Shown: positions 1 to 8,044, counted from the stretch's first letter. The stretch: DNA of 25,035 bases from Streptomyces sp. NRRL F-4489 (GCF_001509485.1 NZ_LLZI01000289.1:1-25035), one strand, 5' to 3'. Program-made: numbers and translations. Notes: generated by a model from the sequence alone, not told the origin.

Positions 1-1075
1 AGTACAGCGGCGCCCCGGCGGCGGTCGCCAGCAGTCCGGCGTCCTCGCTGCCGGTCGCCGGCTCGTACGCGAACACCCGGTCCTCACCGAAGAGGCGGGT
101 GAAGCCCTCGTTGACGTCCCGCAGCAGGTCCGCGTCGTTGACCGTCACCGGGAACGAGTCGAGCACCTCCGTCTCCGGTTCGCGGTCCGCGCCGGACGCG
201 GTGGCCTCGGCGCGGGCGATGCGGTCGATGGCGGCCAGGACGGCGGTCCGCACGGTCGGGTCGAAGCTGCGGACGCTGAGCCGGACGACGGCCCGGTCGG
301 GGATCACGTTGGCACTGTCGCCGGCCTGGAACGAGCCGACCGTGACCACCGCCTGGTCCTTCGCCGCGATCTCCCGCGACACCACCGACTGCACCCGCTG
401 CACGAACGCCGCCGCCATCAGGATCGGGTCCACGGTCGACTCCGGCCGCGAACCGTGGCCGCCCGTCCCGTGGAAGGTGATCTTCAGGCTGTCCGCGGCG
501 GCCATGCAGGCGCCGGGGCAGTACGCGATCAGCCCGGCGCCGAACGGGGCGACGTGCTGGGCCAGTACCGCGTCGGGCTTGGGCACCAGCCCCTTGCTGT
601 AGAGGCCGTCGTCGAGCATCCGCCGGGCGCCGCTGCCGGCCTCCTCGGCGGGCTGGAAGAGGACCACCAGCGTGCCGGACCAGTGGGCGCGGCCGGCCGC
701 GAGCAGGTCCGCGGCGCCCAGCAGGCAGGTGACGTGCACGTCGTGGCCGCAGGCGTGCATCCGGCCGGGGACGGTGGAGGCGTACGGCAGGCCGGAGTTC
801 TCGGTGACCGGCAGTGCGTCCATGTCGGCGCGCAGCAGCACCACCGGGCCGGGGCCGTTGCGCAGTACGCCGGTCACGCCGGTGGTGCCGATGCCGGTGG
901 TGACGTCGTAGCCGTGCGCGGTCAGCCGGCGGGCCACCTCGGCGGCGGTCCGGGTTTCCTCGAAGGCGAGTTCGGGGTGGCGGTGCAGGTCTTCGTAGAG
1001 CGCCACGAGGTCCGCGAGGCGGGCGTCGAGCGGTTCCAGGACGGATACGGGGAAGGTGTGGTCACGGTCGCTCAT
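1..1075 (-). CDS. M20D-family amidohydrolase (hippurate/amino-acyl hydrolase type), 3' end cut by window edge
   Basis: About 358 residues can be read from an ATG at 1075; no stop is reached before position 1, so the C-terminus lies outside the window. The family hydrolyses amide bonds of N-acyl amino acids or small aminoacyl conjugates in the cytoplasm, using a binuclear metal site. Visible motifs are HRHPELAFEE (about 31-40), RADMDALP (82-89), the metal-binding MHACGHDVH (106-114; Cys109 and His111 as ligands), PAEEAGSGA (142-150; Glu145 region), QHV near 169, an HGTGGHGSRP dimerisation-domain motif and a GSED motif near the edge. These match the family (normally about 390-430 residues). No good SD precedes the ATG. 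The gene points away from the methyltransferase across a 261-bp gap. The exact substrate cannot be told from sequence. Confidence 0.93.
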   Translation of the reverse strand, partial: MSDRDHTFPVSVLEPLDARLADLVALYEDLHRHPELAFEETRTAAEVARRLTAHGYDVTTGIGTTGVTGVLRNGPGPVVLLRADMDALPVTENSGLPYASTVPGRMHACGHDVHVTCLLGAADLLAAGRAHWSGTLVVLFQPAEEAGSGARRMLDDGLYSKGLVPKPDAVLAQHVAPFGAGLIAYCPGACMAAADSLKITFHGTGGHGSRPESTVDPILMAAAFVQRVQSVVSREIAAKDQAVVTVGSFQAGDSANVIPDRAVVRLSVRSFDPTVRTAVLAAIDRIARAEATASGADREPETEVLDSFPVTVNDADLLRDVNEGFTRLFGEDRVFAYEPATGSEDAGLLATAAGAPLY

Positions 1076-1336
1076 AGGCGCATTCGACCATGTGCCGCCG
1101 CCCCCGTCCGCCCCCTGGCACGCCCCCGGCCACACCCCGCCGCAGGGGGCCCGCCCCCTGGCCGGTACGCGACGGGTCGGCCCCGCTCCCCCGTGACACC
1201 GCCGCGCCCGCCTGCGACCGTGGATCACCGACCCCGTACGTGTGGATCCCCCTGCCCGCGACCGAGGACCACCTGCCCGCGCCAGGCCCGCCACGTGGCG
1301 CGGCGGCAGGCCCGAGCCGACGACCGGAGGCTGACG

Positions 1337-2368
1337 TTGGCCCCTACCCCCACCCGACCGGCGGACGAGCCCGGCGACCTGGCGACCTGGCTCATGGACC
1401 AGGCCATGGGGCACCTCTTCTCCGCCGCCCTGCGCACCGCCGCCCACTACCGCGTCGCCGACCACCTCTCGGCCGGTCCGCGCACCCCCGAGCAGCTCGC
1501 CGCCGCCACCGGCACGCACGCCCCGCACCTGGGCCGGGTGCTGCGCTACCTCGCCGCGCGCGGCATCTTCCGCGAGGACACCGCGGGCGCGTACCAGCTC
1601 ACACCGGCCGCCCGCCGGCTCCGCAGCGACGTGCCGGACTCCCTGCACCCGGCCGTCATGATGATCACCGACGAGCTGTTCCTGCGGACGTCCGCCGGCC
1701 TGACCGAGGCGGTGCGGTACGGCGGCGCGGCCTTCGAACGGCTCTTCGGCGCCCCGCTCTTCGCCCACCTGGAGTCGGATCCGGCCAAGCGGGAACTCTT
1801 CGACGCCGGGATGTCCTCCCTGGCCGCCCCGGTGGACGACGCGGTGGCCGCCGCCTACCCCTTCCCCGAGACCGGGACCGTCGTCGACGTCGGCGGCGGC
1901 CGCGGCGGTCTGCTGCGCGCCGTGCTCCTTTGCCGCCCGCGGCTGACCGGCGTCCTCTTCGACCTGGCGCCGCCGCTGGCCCGCCACCTGCTGGACACCG
2001 ACGACCTCAAGGGCCGCTGGCGCACCCAGGAGGGCGACTTCTTCGCCGCGGTCCCGGAGGGCGGCGACGTCTACGTCCTCAAACACGTGCTGCATGATTG
2101 GCCGGATGACGCCTGCCGCCGCCTGCTGCGCACCTGCCGTACGGCGATGGCGCCCGGCAGCCGCCTGCTGGTCGTGGACTGCGTCCTGCCGCCCGGGAAC
2201 GCGCCGCACTTCGGCAAGACCATGGACGTCGCCATGCTGGCCGTCCTCGACGGGCGGGAGCGCAACGCCGACGAGTTCGCCGCGCTGCTGGCCACCACCG
2301 GCTTCCGCCTCACCCGGGTCCTGCCGACCGCGAGCTACTCCTCCATCGTCGAAGCCGTCGCCGACTGA
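1337..2368 (+). CDS. SAM-dependent O-methyltransferase, acetylserotonin/hydroxyneurosporene type (Methyltransf_2 family)
   Basis: I place the start at TTG 1337 because CGGAGG at 1325-1330 sits 6 nt upstream; the frame stays open much further 5', but that part has no family character. The 343-residue length is normal for the family. The N-terminal part (about 15-105) is the winged-helix dimerisation domain (AHYRVADHLSAGPRTPEQLAAATG). The Rossmann SAM site is VVDVGGGRGG (182-191). KHVLHDWPDD holds the expected catalytic His253 in HDW, followed by the family's R-N-A-D-E-F segment near the C-terminus. Such enzymes methylate phenolic hydroxyls of polyketides or aromatic metabolites. No biosynthetic genes adjoin it, so its substrate is unknown. 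The LtrA-like gene follows after 162 bp on the same strand, probably as a separate unit. Confidence 0.93.
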   Translation: MAPTPTRPADEPGDLATWLMDQAMGHLFSAALRTAAHYRVADHLSAGPRTPEQLAAATGTHAPHLGRVLRYLAARGIFREDTAGAYQLTPAARRLRSDVPDSLHPAVMMITDELFLRTSAGLTEAVRYGGAAFERLFGAPLFAHLESDPAKRELFDAGMSSLAAPVDDAVAAAYPFPETGTVVDVGGGRGGLLRAVLLCRPRLTGVLFDLAPPLARHLLDTDDLKGRWRTQEGDFFAAVPEGGDVYVLKHVLHDWPDDACRRLLRTCRTAMAPGSRLLVVDCVLPPGNAPHFGKTMDVAMLAVLDGRERNADEFAALLATTGFRLTRVLPTASYSSIVEAVAD

Positions 2369-2530
2369 CCCGCGGCCCACCACGTACCGCCGACGCCCGC
2401 CACCCGCCGCCCGCACCGCGCCCCGGCACCGCCCGCCCCGAGGACACGCCGCGCCCCTTTCCTCCCCCGGCCCCGCCCCCGCGCTCTACTAGGACCACTG
2501 CCCGCCGCGGAGAGAGGGGCGTGGGCCACC

Positions 2531-3691
2531 GTGACCGTGTCGATGCGGGCGCGCAGCCGCGCCGAGGCGCACCGGGCCGCCACCCCGCTGGAGCTGTTCT
2601 TCGACCTGTGCTTCGTGGTGGCGGTCTCCCAGACCGGCCGCCAACTGGTGCACGCCCTCGCCGAGGGCCATCCGGGCCACGGTGTCGCCGGCTATCTGAT
2701 GCTGTTCTTCGCGGTGTGGCTGGCGTGGCTGAACTTCAGCTGGTTCTCGTCGGCGTACGACACCGACGACGTGCTGTACCGGGTGGTGACCCTGGTGCAG
2801 ATCGCCGGGGTGCTGATCCTGGCGGCCGGGGTGCCCCGGGCCTTCACGGCCGGCGACTTCCGGATCGTGTGGTTCGGCTATCTGGTGATGCGGCTGGCCC
2901 TGGTGAGCCAGTGGCTGCGCGCCGCCCATGGGGCGCGGGGGGCCGAACGGCGTACCGCGCTGCGCTACGCCGCCGGTGTGACCGCCTGCCAGATCGGCTG
3001 GCTGGCGCTGCTGTTCCTGCCGCCGGGCGACGCCCCCTGGGTGTTCCTGGTGATGGGCGCCCTGGAGCTGTCGGTGCCCGCGCTGGCCGAACGGGAGCGG
3101 GAGACCAGCTGGCATCCGCACCACATCGCCGAACGCTACGGCCTGTTCACCCTGATCGTGCTGGGTGAGACGGTCTCCGCGGCGACCGTCGCCGTCCAGT
3201 CGGCGCTGGACGAGCACCACGCCCTCGGCGCCCTGCTGCCGATCGCGGCCGGCGGGCTGCTGCTGGTCTTCGCCGCGTACTGGATCTACTTCGCGGTCCC
3301 CATCCACCTGCATCTGCGCTCCAACCGCCAGGCGTTCCTGTGGGGCTACGGGCACTACCTGGTCTTCGCGTCGGCCGCGGCGGTCGGCGCGGGCATCGAG
3401 ATCGCCGTGGAGCAGTCGGCCGGCCGGACGCACCTGACGGCCTACGGGGCGGCGGCCTGCGCCACGGTGCCGGCGGCGCTGTACCTGTTCACCGTGTGGC
3501 TGATCCACTCCCGCCACCAGAAGCGCGGCGCGGCCCAGCAGCTGGTGCTGCCGGTGGCCGCGCTGCTGGTGCTGGCGTGCACGTTCGCGGGCCCGCTGGC
3601 GGTGCCGGCGGCGGGCGGCGTGGCGGCGGTGGCGGTCGCGGTGGGCGTCACCCTGACGGCTCGCCAGGGCACCGCTCTGGAGGAGGAGTAG
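2531..3691 (+). CDS. Low-temperature-requirement A (LtrA) family membrane protein
   Basis: The 386-residue protein has about ten to eleven hydrophobic segments. It carries the two LtrA hallmarks: ELFFDLCFVV near the N-terminus (21-30) and ERYGLFTLIVLGE in the middle (about 201-213). The GTG start at 2531 is preceded by a purine-rich GGAGAGAGGGG run (2509-2519) about 11 nt upstream; an ATG at 2543 is an alternative. LtrA was named from a Listeria cold-growth mutant; its molecular role is not established, so only an integral membrane location is safe. The protein ends in a short acidic tail. The convergent reading frames on the other strand are composition shadows. Confidence 0.93.
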   Translation: MTVSMRARSRAEAHRAATPLELFFDLCFVVAVSQTGRQLVHALAEGHPGHGVAGYLMLFFAVWLAWLNFSWFSSAYDTDDVLYRVVTLVQIAGVLILAAGVPRAFTAGDFRIVWFGYLVMRLALVSQWLRAAHGARGAERRTALRYAAGVTACQIGWLALLFLPPGDAPWVFLVMGALELSVPALAERERETSWHPHHIAERYGLFTLIVLGETVSAATVAVQSALDEHHALGALLPIAAGGLLLVFAAYWIYFAVPIHLHLRSNRQAFLWGYGHYLVFASAAAVGAGIEIAVEQSAGRTHLTAYGAAACATVPAALYLFTVWLIHSRHQKRGAAQQLVLPVAALLVLACTFAGPLAVPAAGGVAAVAVAVGVTLTARQGTALEEE

Positions 3692-4145
3692 CCACCGCCG
3701 GTCGGCCCATCCCGGTGGTGGGTGTGAGGGACCCTGGGGCCGCACCCCGTCCCCCGTAAGCGTGCCGAACGGCCGTACGCGCACCGGACCGCCCCACTCC
3801 CCCGGCTCCCCTGGGGCGGCCTGGGACCCGGCCGCCCCGGTGCGCCCAACTCCACGTAGTACACAGCTACTTGGAGTGGATTCCGGCCATCTTTGCGCGG
3901 GGGGCGCGGCGGGCCGCGGGCGGTGCGGTGCCGGGCGGCGGCGCCCCTGCCTCCGCTTTCCCCTACCAAAGGTCACCCCGGCGCGCGGCACCACCCGCGT
4001 CCCCTCTACCGTTCAGCAAGGCCCGCGGAAGCGGCATCGCCGGAACGCGGTAGGGTGCAGATTGCCCTTTTTATGCCTGGGGGCCCTGCCGATCCGCAGC
4101 GGCTCACGGGCCGTCCACCCGTCCGTACCTGAGGAGACGCCAGAC
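3692..4145. other. 454-bp gene-free stretch
   Basis: No credible gene is seen between the LtrA-like gene and the L,D-transpeptidase gene. The stretch holds a 29-bp inverted repeat (3849-3877, listed separately) and, closer to the next gene, a TAGGGT hexamer near 4053 followed by a short T-rich run (4069-4075). TAGGGT would suit a vegetative -10 element, but I see no good -35, so promoter placement is uncertain. Confidence 0.5.
3849..3877. promoter_or_regulatory. 29-bp inverted repeat, candidate operator
   Basis: Two 11-bp arms, ACTCCACGTAG and CTACTTGGAGT, flank a 7-bp spacer and match at 10 of 11 positions. The element is less GC-rich than its surroundings and lies about 270 bp before the L,D-transpeptidase start and about 160 bp after the LtrA-like stop. 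The spacing (roughly two helical turns centre to centre) suits a dimeric regulator. It lacks a T-run on either side, so it is a poor intrinsic terminator. I do not recognise the cognate regulator. Confidence 0.45.
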
Positions 4146-4961
4146 ATGGCAGCCCGCCACGCTCAGTCCCGTGCGCGCAGGAGACTGTCCCGGCGCAGCA
4201 AGGCCGTCAGCGGTCTCGCCCTCTCCACGCTGGTCGGCACCGCCCTGTGGGCCTGGCCGGCCTCGGGCGACGACCACAGCGGCCGGCCGGACGCCAAGAG
4301 CGGTACGCCCCGGACGGTGTCCAGCCCGAACACCCCCGCCCCGCACCAGGCCCCGCCGGACGCCGCGCGCGGCCTGCGCGCCATCCCGGACCTCGGCGAC
4401 GCCGCCCGCAAGCGCATACCGGCCGACTCCCGCCAGGTCCTGGTCGTCACCGGCAAGGGCCCCGACTCGTACGAGTCCCGGGTCGTCCTGTACACCCGCG
4501 AGGAGGGCTCGGACCTCTGGCAGGCCGGCCCGTCCTGGGCCGCGCACAACGCCGCCCACGGATGGACCACCCACCACCACTACGGCGACCTGCGCTCCCC
4601 CGAGGGCGTCTACACCCTCACCGACGCCGGCGGCCGGCTGCCCGCCCCCGAGGGCACCAAGCTGCCCTACGACCACAACAGCAACTTCGTCGCGCACGGC
4701 ACCGGTGTCGAGGGCGAGCCGCTGGCCGGGGCGTTCGACTACGTCATCGCCATCAACTACAACCGCGTCCCGGGCTCCTCCCCCCTGGACGGCCGGCGGC
4801 CCCTGGGCGACGAGAAGGGCGGCGGCGTCTGGCTGCACGTCGACCACGACGGGCCCACCCAGGGCTGCGTCAGCCTCAAGCCCGAGGTGATGCGCGAACT
4901 GCTGCGCACCCTCGACCCTGAGCTGCACCCGGTCATCGTGATGGGGCCGGCCGGCCACTGA
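4146..4961 (+). CDS. Secreted L,D-transpeptidase-like (YkuD fold) protein
   Basis: The 271-residue protein starts at ATG 4146 behind GAGGAG (4131-4136). The N-terminus has a basic region (ARRRLSRRSK) and a hydrophobic core (GLALSTLVGTALWAW) ending in PASGDD, a probable Sec signal peptide. The C-terminal half resembles YkuD domains: HGTGVEG, a YVIAINYN strand, then WLHVDHDGPTQGCVSL with His231 and the probable nucleophile Cys241. These enzymes form 3-3 cross-links in peptidoglycan or attach proteins to it, outside the membrane. The usual S/T-H-G-C reads T-Q-G-C here, placing it in a variant group with PTxGC motifs. Activity is likely but not proven by sequence. The S58 hydrolase gene follows after 33 bp. 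Confidence 0.87.
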   Translation: MAARHAQSRARRRLSRRSKAVSGLALSTLVGTALWAWPASGDDHSGRPDAKSGTPRTVSSPNTPAPHQAPPDAARGLRAIPDLGDAARKRIPADSRQVLVVTGKGPDSYESRVVLYTREEGSDLWQAGPSWAAHNAAHGWTTHHHYGDLRSPEGVYTLTDAGGRLPAPEGTKLPYDHNSNFVAHGTGVEGEPLAGAFDYVIAINYNRVPGSSPLDGRRPLGDEKGGGVWLHVDHDGPTQGCVSLKPEVMRELLRTLDPELHPVIVMGPAGH

Positions 4962-4994
4962 CCCGGCCCCGGGCCCGCGTGGTACGCATGGCCC

Positions 4995-6167
4995 ATGAGT
5001 GACGCGCGGCAGCACCAGCGGCCCCCGGGGGACGAGGACGCCCCGCTCCCCCCGGGTCCGCTCGACGCCCTGACCGACGTGCCCGGCCTGCGGGTCGGGC
5101 ACGCCCAGCGCACCGGTGGCGGCTGGCTCACCGGCACCACCGTCGTCCTGGCCCCCGAGGGCGGCGCCGTCGCGGCCGCCGACGTACGGGGCGGCGGCCC
5201 CGGCACCCGGGAGACCGACGCCCTCGACCCGGGCAACCTGGTCCAGCACGTCGACGCGGTGGTGCTCACCGGCGGTTCGGCGTACGGACTTGACGCCGCG
5301 TCCGGGGTGATGGCCTGGCTGGAGGAGCGGGGCCGCGGCTTCCGGGTGGGGCCCGATCCGGCGCAGGTCGTCCCGGTGGTGCCCGCCGCCGCCCTGTTCG
5401 ACCTGGGGCGCGGCGGCGCCTGGCGGAACCGCCCGGACGCCGCGCTGGGCCGCGCCGCCGCCGAGGCCGCCGCCCGTACGGCGTCCGGCGCGCCCGTCGC
5501 CCAGGGGAACACCGGCGCCGGCACCGGCGCGGTCTCCGGGGGCCTCAAGGGCGCCATCGGGACAGCCAGCGCGGTGCTGCCCTCCGGGGCGACCGTGGCG
5601 GCGCTGGCCGCCGTCAACGCGGCGGGGTCGTTCGCCGACCCGCGCACCGGCGCCCTCCACGGCGCCCCGGGACCGCTCCCCGACCCGGACGTGCACGCCG
5701 CCGCCCGGCGCCGCCTCGCCGAGGCCCGGGCGGCCTCCGCGGCGCGCTCCGCCGCGTCCGTCCGCCCTCCGCTGAACACCACCCTCGCCGTGGTCGCCAC
5801 CGACGCCGCGCTGACCCGCTCCCAGGCCCGCAAACTGGCCGTCACCGCCCACGACGGCCTGGCCCGGGCCCTGCGCCCGGTCCACCTCCTCAACGACGGC
5901 GACACGGTCTTCGCACTGGCCACCGGCGCCCGCCCGCTGGCCTCCCCGGAGGCCCTGGCCGCCGCCGACCCGGCCTTCGGCGTGCACCTGCGGGCGGGCG
6001 CCCTGAACGCCGTCCTGGCCGCCGGCGCGGACGTCCTGGCCCGCGCCGTCGTCAAGGCCGCCCTCTCCGCCACCACGGTGGACGGGCCGGGCGGGGTCTT
6101 CCCCTCGTACACGGAGCTGTACGGGACGGAGTTGTACGGGACCGAGTTGTATGGGGTGGGGCTGTAG
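4995..6167 (+). CDS. P1/S58-family N-terminal-nucleophile hydrolase (DmpA/NylC type)
   Basis: The protein has 390 residues. Family features are LTDVPGLRVGHAQ (26-38), GTTVVL (47-52), DALDPGNLV (75-83), VVLTGGSAYGLDAASGVM (89-106), GNTGAGTGA (171-179) and LKGAIGTAS (184-192). The family self-cleaves to expose a catalytic Ser or Thr; LNTTLAVVATD places the likely scissile bond at Asn261-Thr262, as in the nylon oligomer hydrolase NylC. Known members act on beta-peptides, D-amino-acid peptides or cyclic oligoamides; the substrate here is unknown. There is no signal peptide. No SD precedes the ATG, but TACGCA (4983-4988) lies 6 nt upstream, suggesting a leaderless transcript. The C-terminus carries three TELYG repeats encoded by 15-bp tandem repeats. 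Confidence 0.92.
   Translation: MSDARQHQRPPGDEDAPLPPGPLDALTDVPGLRVGHAQRTGGGWLTGTTVVLAPEGGAVAAADVRGGGPGTRETDALDPGNLVQHVDAVVLTGGSAYGLDAASGVMAWLEERGRGFRVGPDPAQVVPVVPAAALFDLGRGGAWRNRPDAALGRAAAEAAARTASGAPVAQGNTGAGTGAVSGGLKGAIGTASAVLPSGATVAALAAVNAAGSFADPRTGALHGAPGPLPDPDVHAAARRRLAEARAASAARSAASVRPPLNTTLAVVATDAALTRSQARKLAVTAHDGLARALRPVHLLNDGDTVFALATGARPLASPEALAAADPAFGVHLRAGALNAVLAAGADVLARAVVKAALSATTVDGPGGVFPSYTELYGTELYGTELYGVGL
6111..6155 (+). repeat. Three 15-bp tandem repeats at the end of the S58 hydrolase gene
   Basis: Copies at 6111-6125, 6126-6140 and 6141-6155 differ at only a few bases and encode T-E-L-Y-G three times at the extreme C-terminus. The segment lies beyond the conserved catalytic fold, so copy number could vary without harming the enzyme. 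Confidence 0.8.
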
Positions 6168-6180
6168 CTGCATGGGCCAG

Positions 6181-6243
6181 CCCGTAGGGGAACGGCCGTA
6201 GGGGACTACCCGTAGGGGCAGCGCGGCCGGCCCGTCCCCCTAC
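6181..6243. terminator. CCGTAGGGG repeats with possible hairpin between convergent genes
   Basis: CCGTAGGGG occurs at 6182-6190, 6196-6204 and 6210-6218. The last copy's GTAGGGG (6212-6218) can pair with CCCCTAC (6237-6243), enclosing a further GC-rich stretch. The element lies between the S58 hydrolase (+) and VIT-family (-) stops, where a bidirectional terminator is expected, but no T-run follows on either strand. Confidence 0.35.
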
Positions 6244-6956
6244 GCCCCCGCCGCCCCCAGCAGCGCCCCCGCCGCGTACGTGACGGCCATCGCCAGGGCG
6301 CCGCCCGCGACGTTGCGGAGGACGGCCGGGGCGGCCGGGGCGGTGCCCAGGCGGGCGCTGCTCCAGCCGCACAGGGCGAGCGCGGCCAGCACCGCGGCGA
6401 CGGTGATCCACAGCCGCTGGTCCGCGCCGGGCAGCACGATGGCCAGGAGGGGCAGCAGCGCGCCCGCGGTGAAGGCGAGGAAGCTGGCGCCGGCCGCGTG
6501 CCAGGGGTTGGTGAGTTCGTCGGGGTCGATGCCGAGTTCGACCTCGGCGTGCGCGCGCAGGGCGTCGTGGGCGGTCAGCTCCTGGGCGACCTCGCGGGCC
6601 AGTTCGCGGCGCAGGCCCTTGCCCTCCAGCAGCTCGGTCAGCTCGGCGAGTTCGGCCTGCGGCTCGGTGGCCAGTTCGCGTTTCTCCAGGGCCAGGGCGG
6701 CCCTCTCGGAGTCGCGCTGGGTGGAGACCGAGACGTATTCGCCGGCCGCCATGGACATCGATCCGGCCAGCAGCCCGGCGAGCCCGGCGGTCAGCAGGGC
6801 GCTGCGGGAGTCGGTGGCGCCGGCCACGCCGACGACCAGTCCGGCGGTGGAGACGATGCCGTCGTTGGCGCCGAGGACCGCGGCCCGCAGCCAGTTGAGG
6901 CGGCTGCCGAGCCCGCCGCCGTGTGCCTCGTCGTGCCCGGGTGTCTGAAGCGTCAC
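6240..6956 (-). CDS. VIT1/CCC1-family membrane protein, probable iron/manganese transporter
   Basis: The 238-residue protein begins with the family signature WLRAAVLGANDGIVSTAGLV (about 22-41) and continues GVAGA, AGLLAGSMSMAAGEYVSVSTQRDSE, then a cytoplasmic helical segment rich in Glu (about 85-145), and three more membrane helices to the C-terminus. This is the vacuolar iron transporter fold, with five predicted helices. The Glu-rich segment corresponds to the metal-binding domain in eukaryotic VIT1. In bacteria the role is inferred to be Fe2+/Mn2+ transport across the cell membrane. The start is GTG 6956 without a strong SD. It converges with the S58 hydrolase gene. Confidence 0.92.
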   Translation of the reverse strand: MTLQTPGHDEAHGGGLGSRLNWLRAAVLGANDGIVSTAGLVVGVAGATDSRSALLTAGLAGLLAGSMSMAAGEYVSVSTQRDSERAALALEKRELATEPQAELAELTELLEGKGLRRELAREVAQELTAHDALRAHAEVELGIDPDELTNPWHAAGASFLAFTAGALLPLLAIVLPGADQRLWITVAAVLAALALCGWSSARLGTAPAAPAVLRNVAGGALAMAVTYAAGALLGAAGA

Positions 6957-7051
6957 CGGCCGAGCGTCTCATCCCGGGGGCCGCCGGTGGTGGCCTGCCC
7001 CGCCCGGTGCCCGCGCGTCGTGCCGCTTCGGCCGGTGGTAGAAACGGCCGT

Positions 7052-7738
7052 ATGTCCGCATCGCCGCCCCCCCATCCGCCTCCGTCCCGCCGCGGCCGGC
7101 GCTCCGCGCCGCCGGCGGGCGCGGAGCCTTTGCCTCCGCCGCCCACGCTGGTGCAGCCGCCGCCCCCCGCGCCGGCCCGCCAAGAGCCCGTACGCCGCCG
7201 CCGGTTGTGGTGGCACCGGCTGATATTCGGGCTGTGGTACCGGCCGGTGGACGTCTTCGACGAGGCGCGGGACCGCAGCGCGTGGAGCGCGGCGGTGCTG
7301 CTGTGCCTGATCAGCGGCGGTATCGGGATCGTGTCGGTGGAAGCGTTCCGGGCGCAGTGGACGGCGAACCGCACCGCCGCGCTGCAACTGGCCGGGATGG
7401 CCGAGGCGGGCGTGCTGCTGGCCAGTCTCGGGCTGGGGGCGGTGACCCACGCGATAGCGCGGACGCTCGGCGGCAACGGGCGGTTCGCACCGACCGCGAG
7501 CCTGTTCGTGGTGCTGTTCTGGGTGACGGATCTGCCGCGGCTGGCGATCGCGGCCTGGCTTCCGGCCAGTTCGACGTTCGTCCAGGCCGCTACGTGGACG
7601 ACGTGGGGCTTCGGGTACTTCCTCGCCGTCCTGCTGATACGCGGTCAGCACCACCTGCCGACCCGGAAGTCGGCGGCGTCGGTGTCGGTCCAGATGCTGG
7701 CGTCGCTGGCGCTGCTGAAGCTGGGGCCGGTGCACTGA
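7052..7738 (+). CDS. Yip1-domain-like integral membrane protein
   Basis: I use ATG 7052 (228 residues); the open frame upstream lacks coding character. The first 50 residues are rich in Pro and Arg and probably cytoplasmic. Then comes LWWHRLIFGLWYRPVDVFDEARDRSAW, which resembles the entry of Yip1-like domains, followed by about five hydrophobic segments (SAAVLLCLISGGIGIVSV, LAGMAEAGVLLASLGLGAV, SLFVVLFWVTDLPRLAIAAW, WTTWGFGYFLAVLLI, and a weak C-terminal one). No SD is visible; TAGAAA (7039-7044) ends 7 nt before the ATG, which would suit a leaderless mRNA. Bacterial Yip1-like proteins have no assigned function. The assignment to Yip1 is from pattern, not search. Confidence 0.75.
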   Translation: MSASPPPHPPPSRRGRRSAPPAGAEPLPPPPTLVQPPPPAPARQEPVRRRRLWWHRLIFGLWYRPVDVFDEARDRSAWSAAVLLCLISGGIGIVSVEAFRAQWTANRTAALQLAGMAEAGVLLASLGLGAVTHAIARTLGGNGRFAPTASLFVVLFWVTDLPRLAIAAWLPASSTFVQAATWTTWGFGYFLAVLLIRGQHHLPTRKSAASVSVQMLASLALLKLGPVH

Positions 7739-7786
7739 GCGGCCGCTCCGGGGCCGCCGCCGGCGCGCCGGGCGGCCGCCACCGGG

Positions 7787-8044
7787 TCAGCCGGGGCTGG
7801 TGAGCTGCCGTACGAGGTCGTCGAAGGCGGCGCGTTCGGCGGGGGTGAGCTCGACGTTCTCGGACGGGGGGCCGCCGGGGCCGGTCTGCCGGGGCACCGC
7901 GCCGATCCGCCGGTGCGCGCGGCGGGGGCGGGCGGGGTGGTGGCCGCGCCGGGTGAGTCTGAGGAGACCGACGGCCCAGAGGACGACGACGACCAGCAGT
8001 ACGCCGAGACCGATCTGCTGGAGAATCGAAACGGAGGGGAGCAT
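7787..8044 (-). CDS. Small single-pass membrane protein, unknown function
   Basis: The start is ATG 8044, supported by GGGAGG six nt upstream on the minus strand; longer versions reading back to 8101 have no SD. The 85-residue product has one hydrophobic helix (IGLGVLLVVVVLWAVGLLRL, about 9-28), then a basic, Arg/Pro/His-rich stretch and a C-terminal ELTPAERAAFDDLVRQL helix resembling short C-terminal helices of other small actinobacterial membrane proteins. No function can be assigned. It converges with the Yip1-like gene and diverges from the CoA transferase gene over a 316-bp regulatory region. Confidence 0.7.
   Translation of the reverse strand: MLPSVSILQQIGLGVLLVVVVLWAVGLLRLTRRGHHPARPRRAHRRIGAVPRQTGPGGPPSENVELTPAERAAFDDLVRQLTSPG

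Noticed and set aside
455..1336. Long open frame upstream of the methyltransferase, in the same frame
   Set aside because: It lies antisense to the M20D amidohydrolase, whose family motifs are clear, and shows no family character; it is a GC-bias shadow. The methyltransferase start has its own SD at 1325-1330.
2489..3994. 501-codon minus-strand frame opposite the LtrA-like gene
   Set aside because: Composition is typical of a shadow (Gln/His/Arg/Gly-rich, no hydrophobic pattern), while the plus strand has an intact membrane protein with family motifs.
3692..4145. c-di-AMP (ydaO-type) riboswitch upstream of the cell-wall gene, as in some Streptomyces hydrolase genes
   Set aside because: I could not find the expected conserved segments or pairing; a covariance-model search would be decisive.
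4104..6173. 689-codon minus-strand frame opposite the transpeptidase and S58 hydrolase
   Set aside because: Its low-complexity Gly/Arg/Val composition and the overlap with two well-supported genes make it an artefact.
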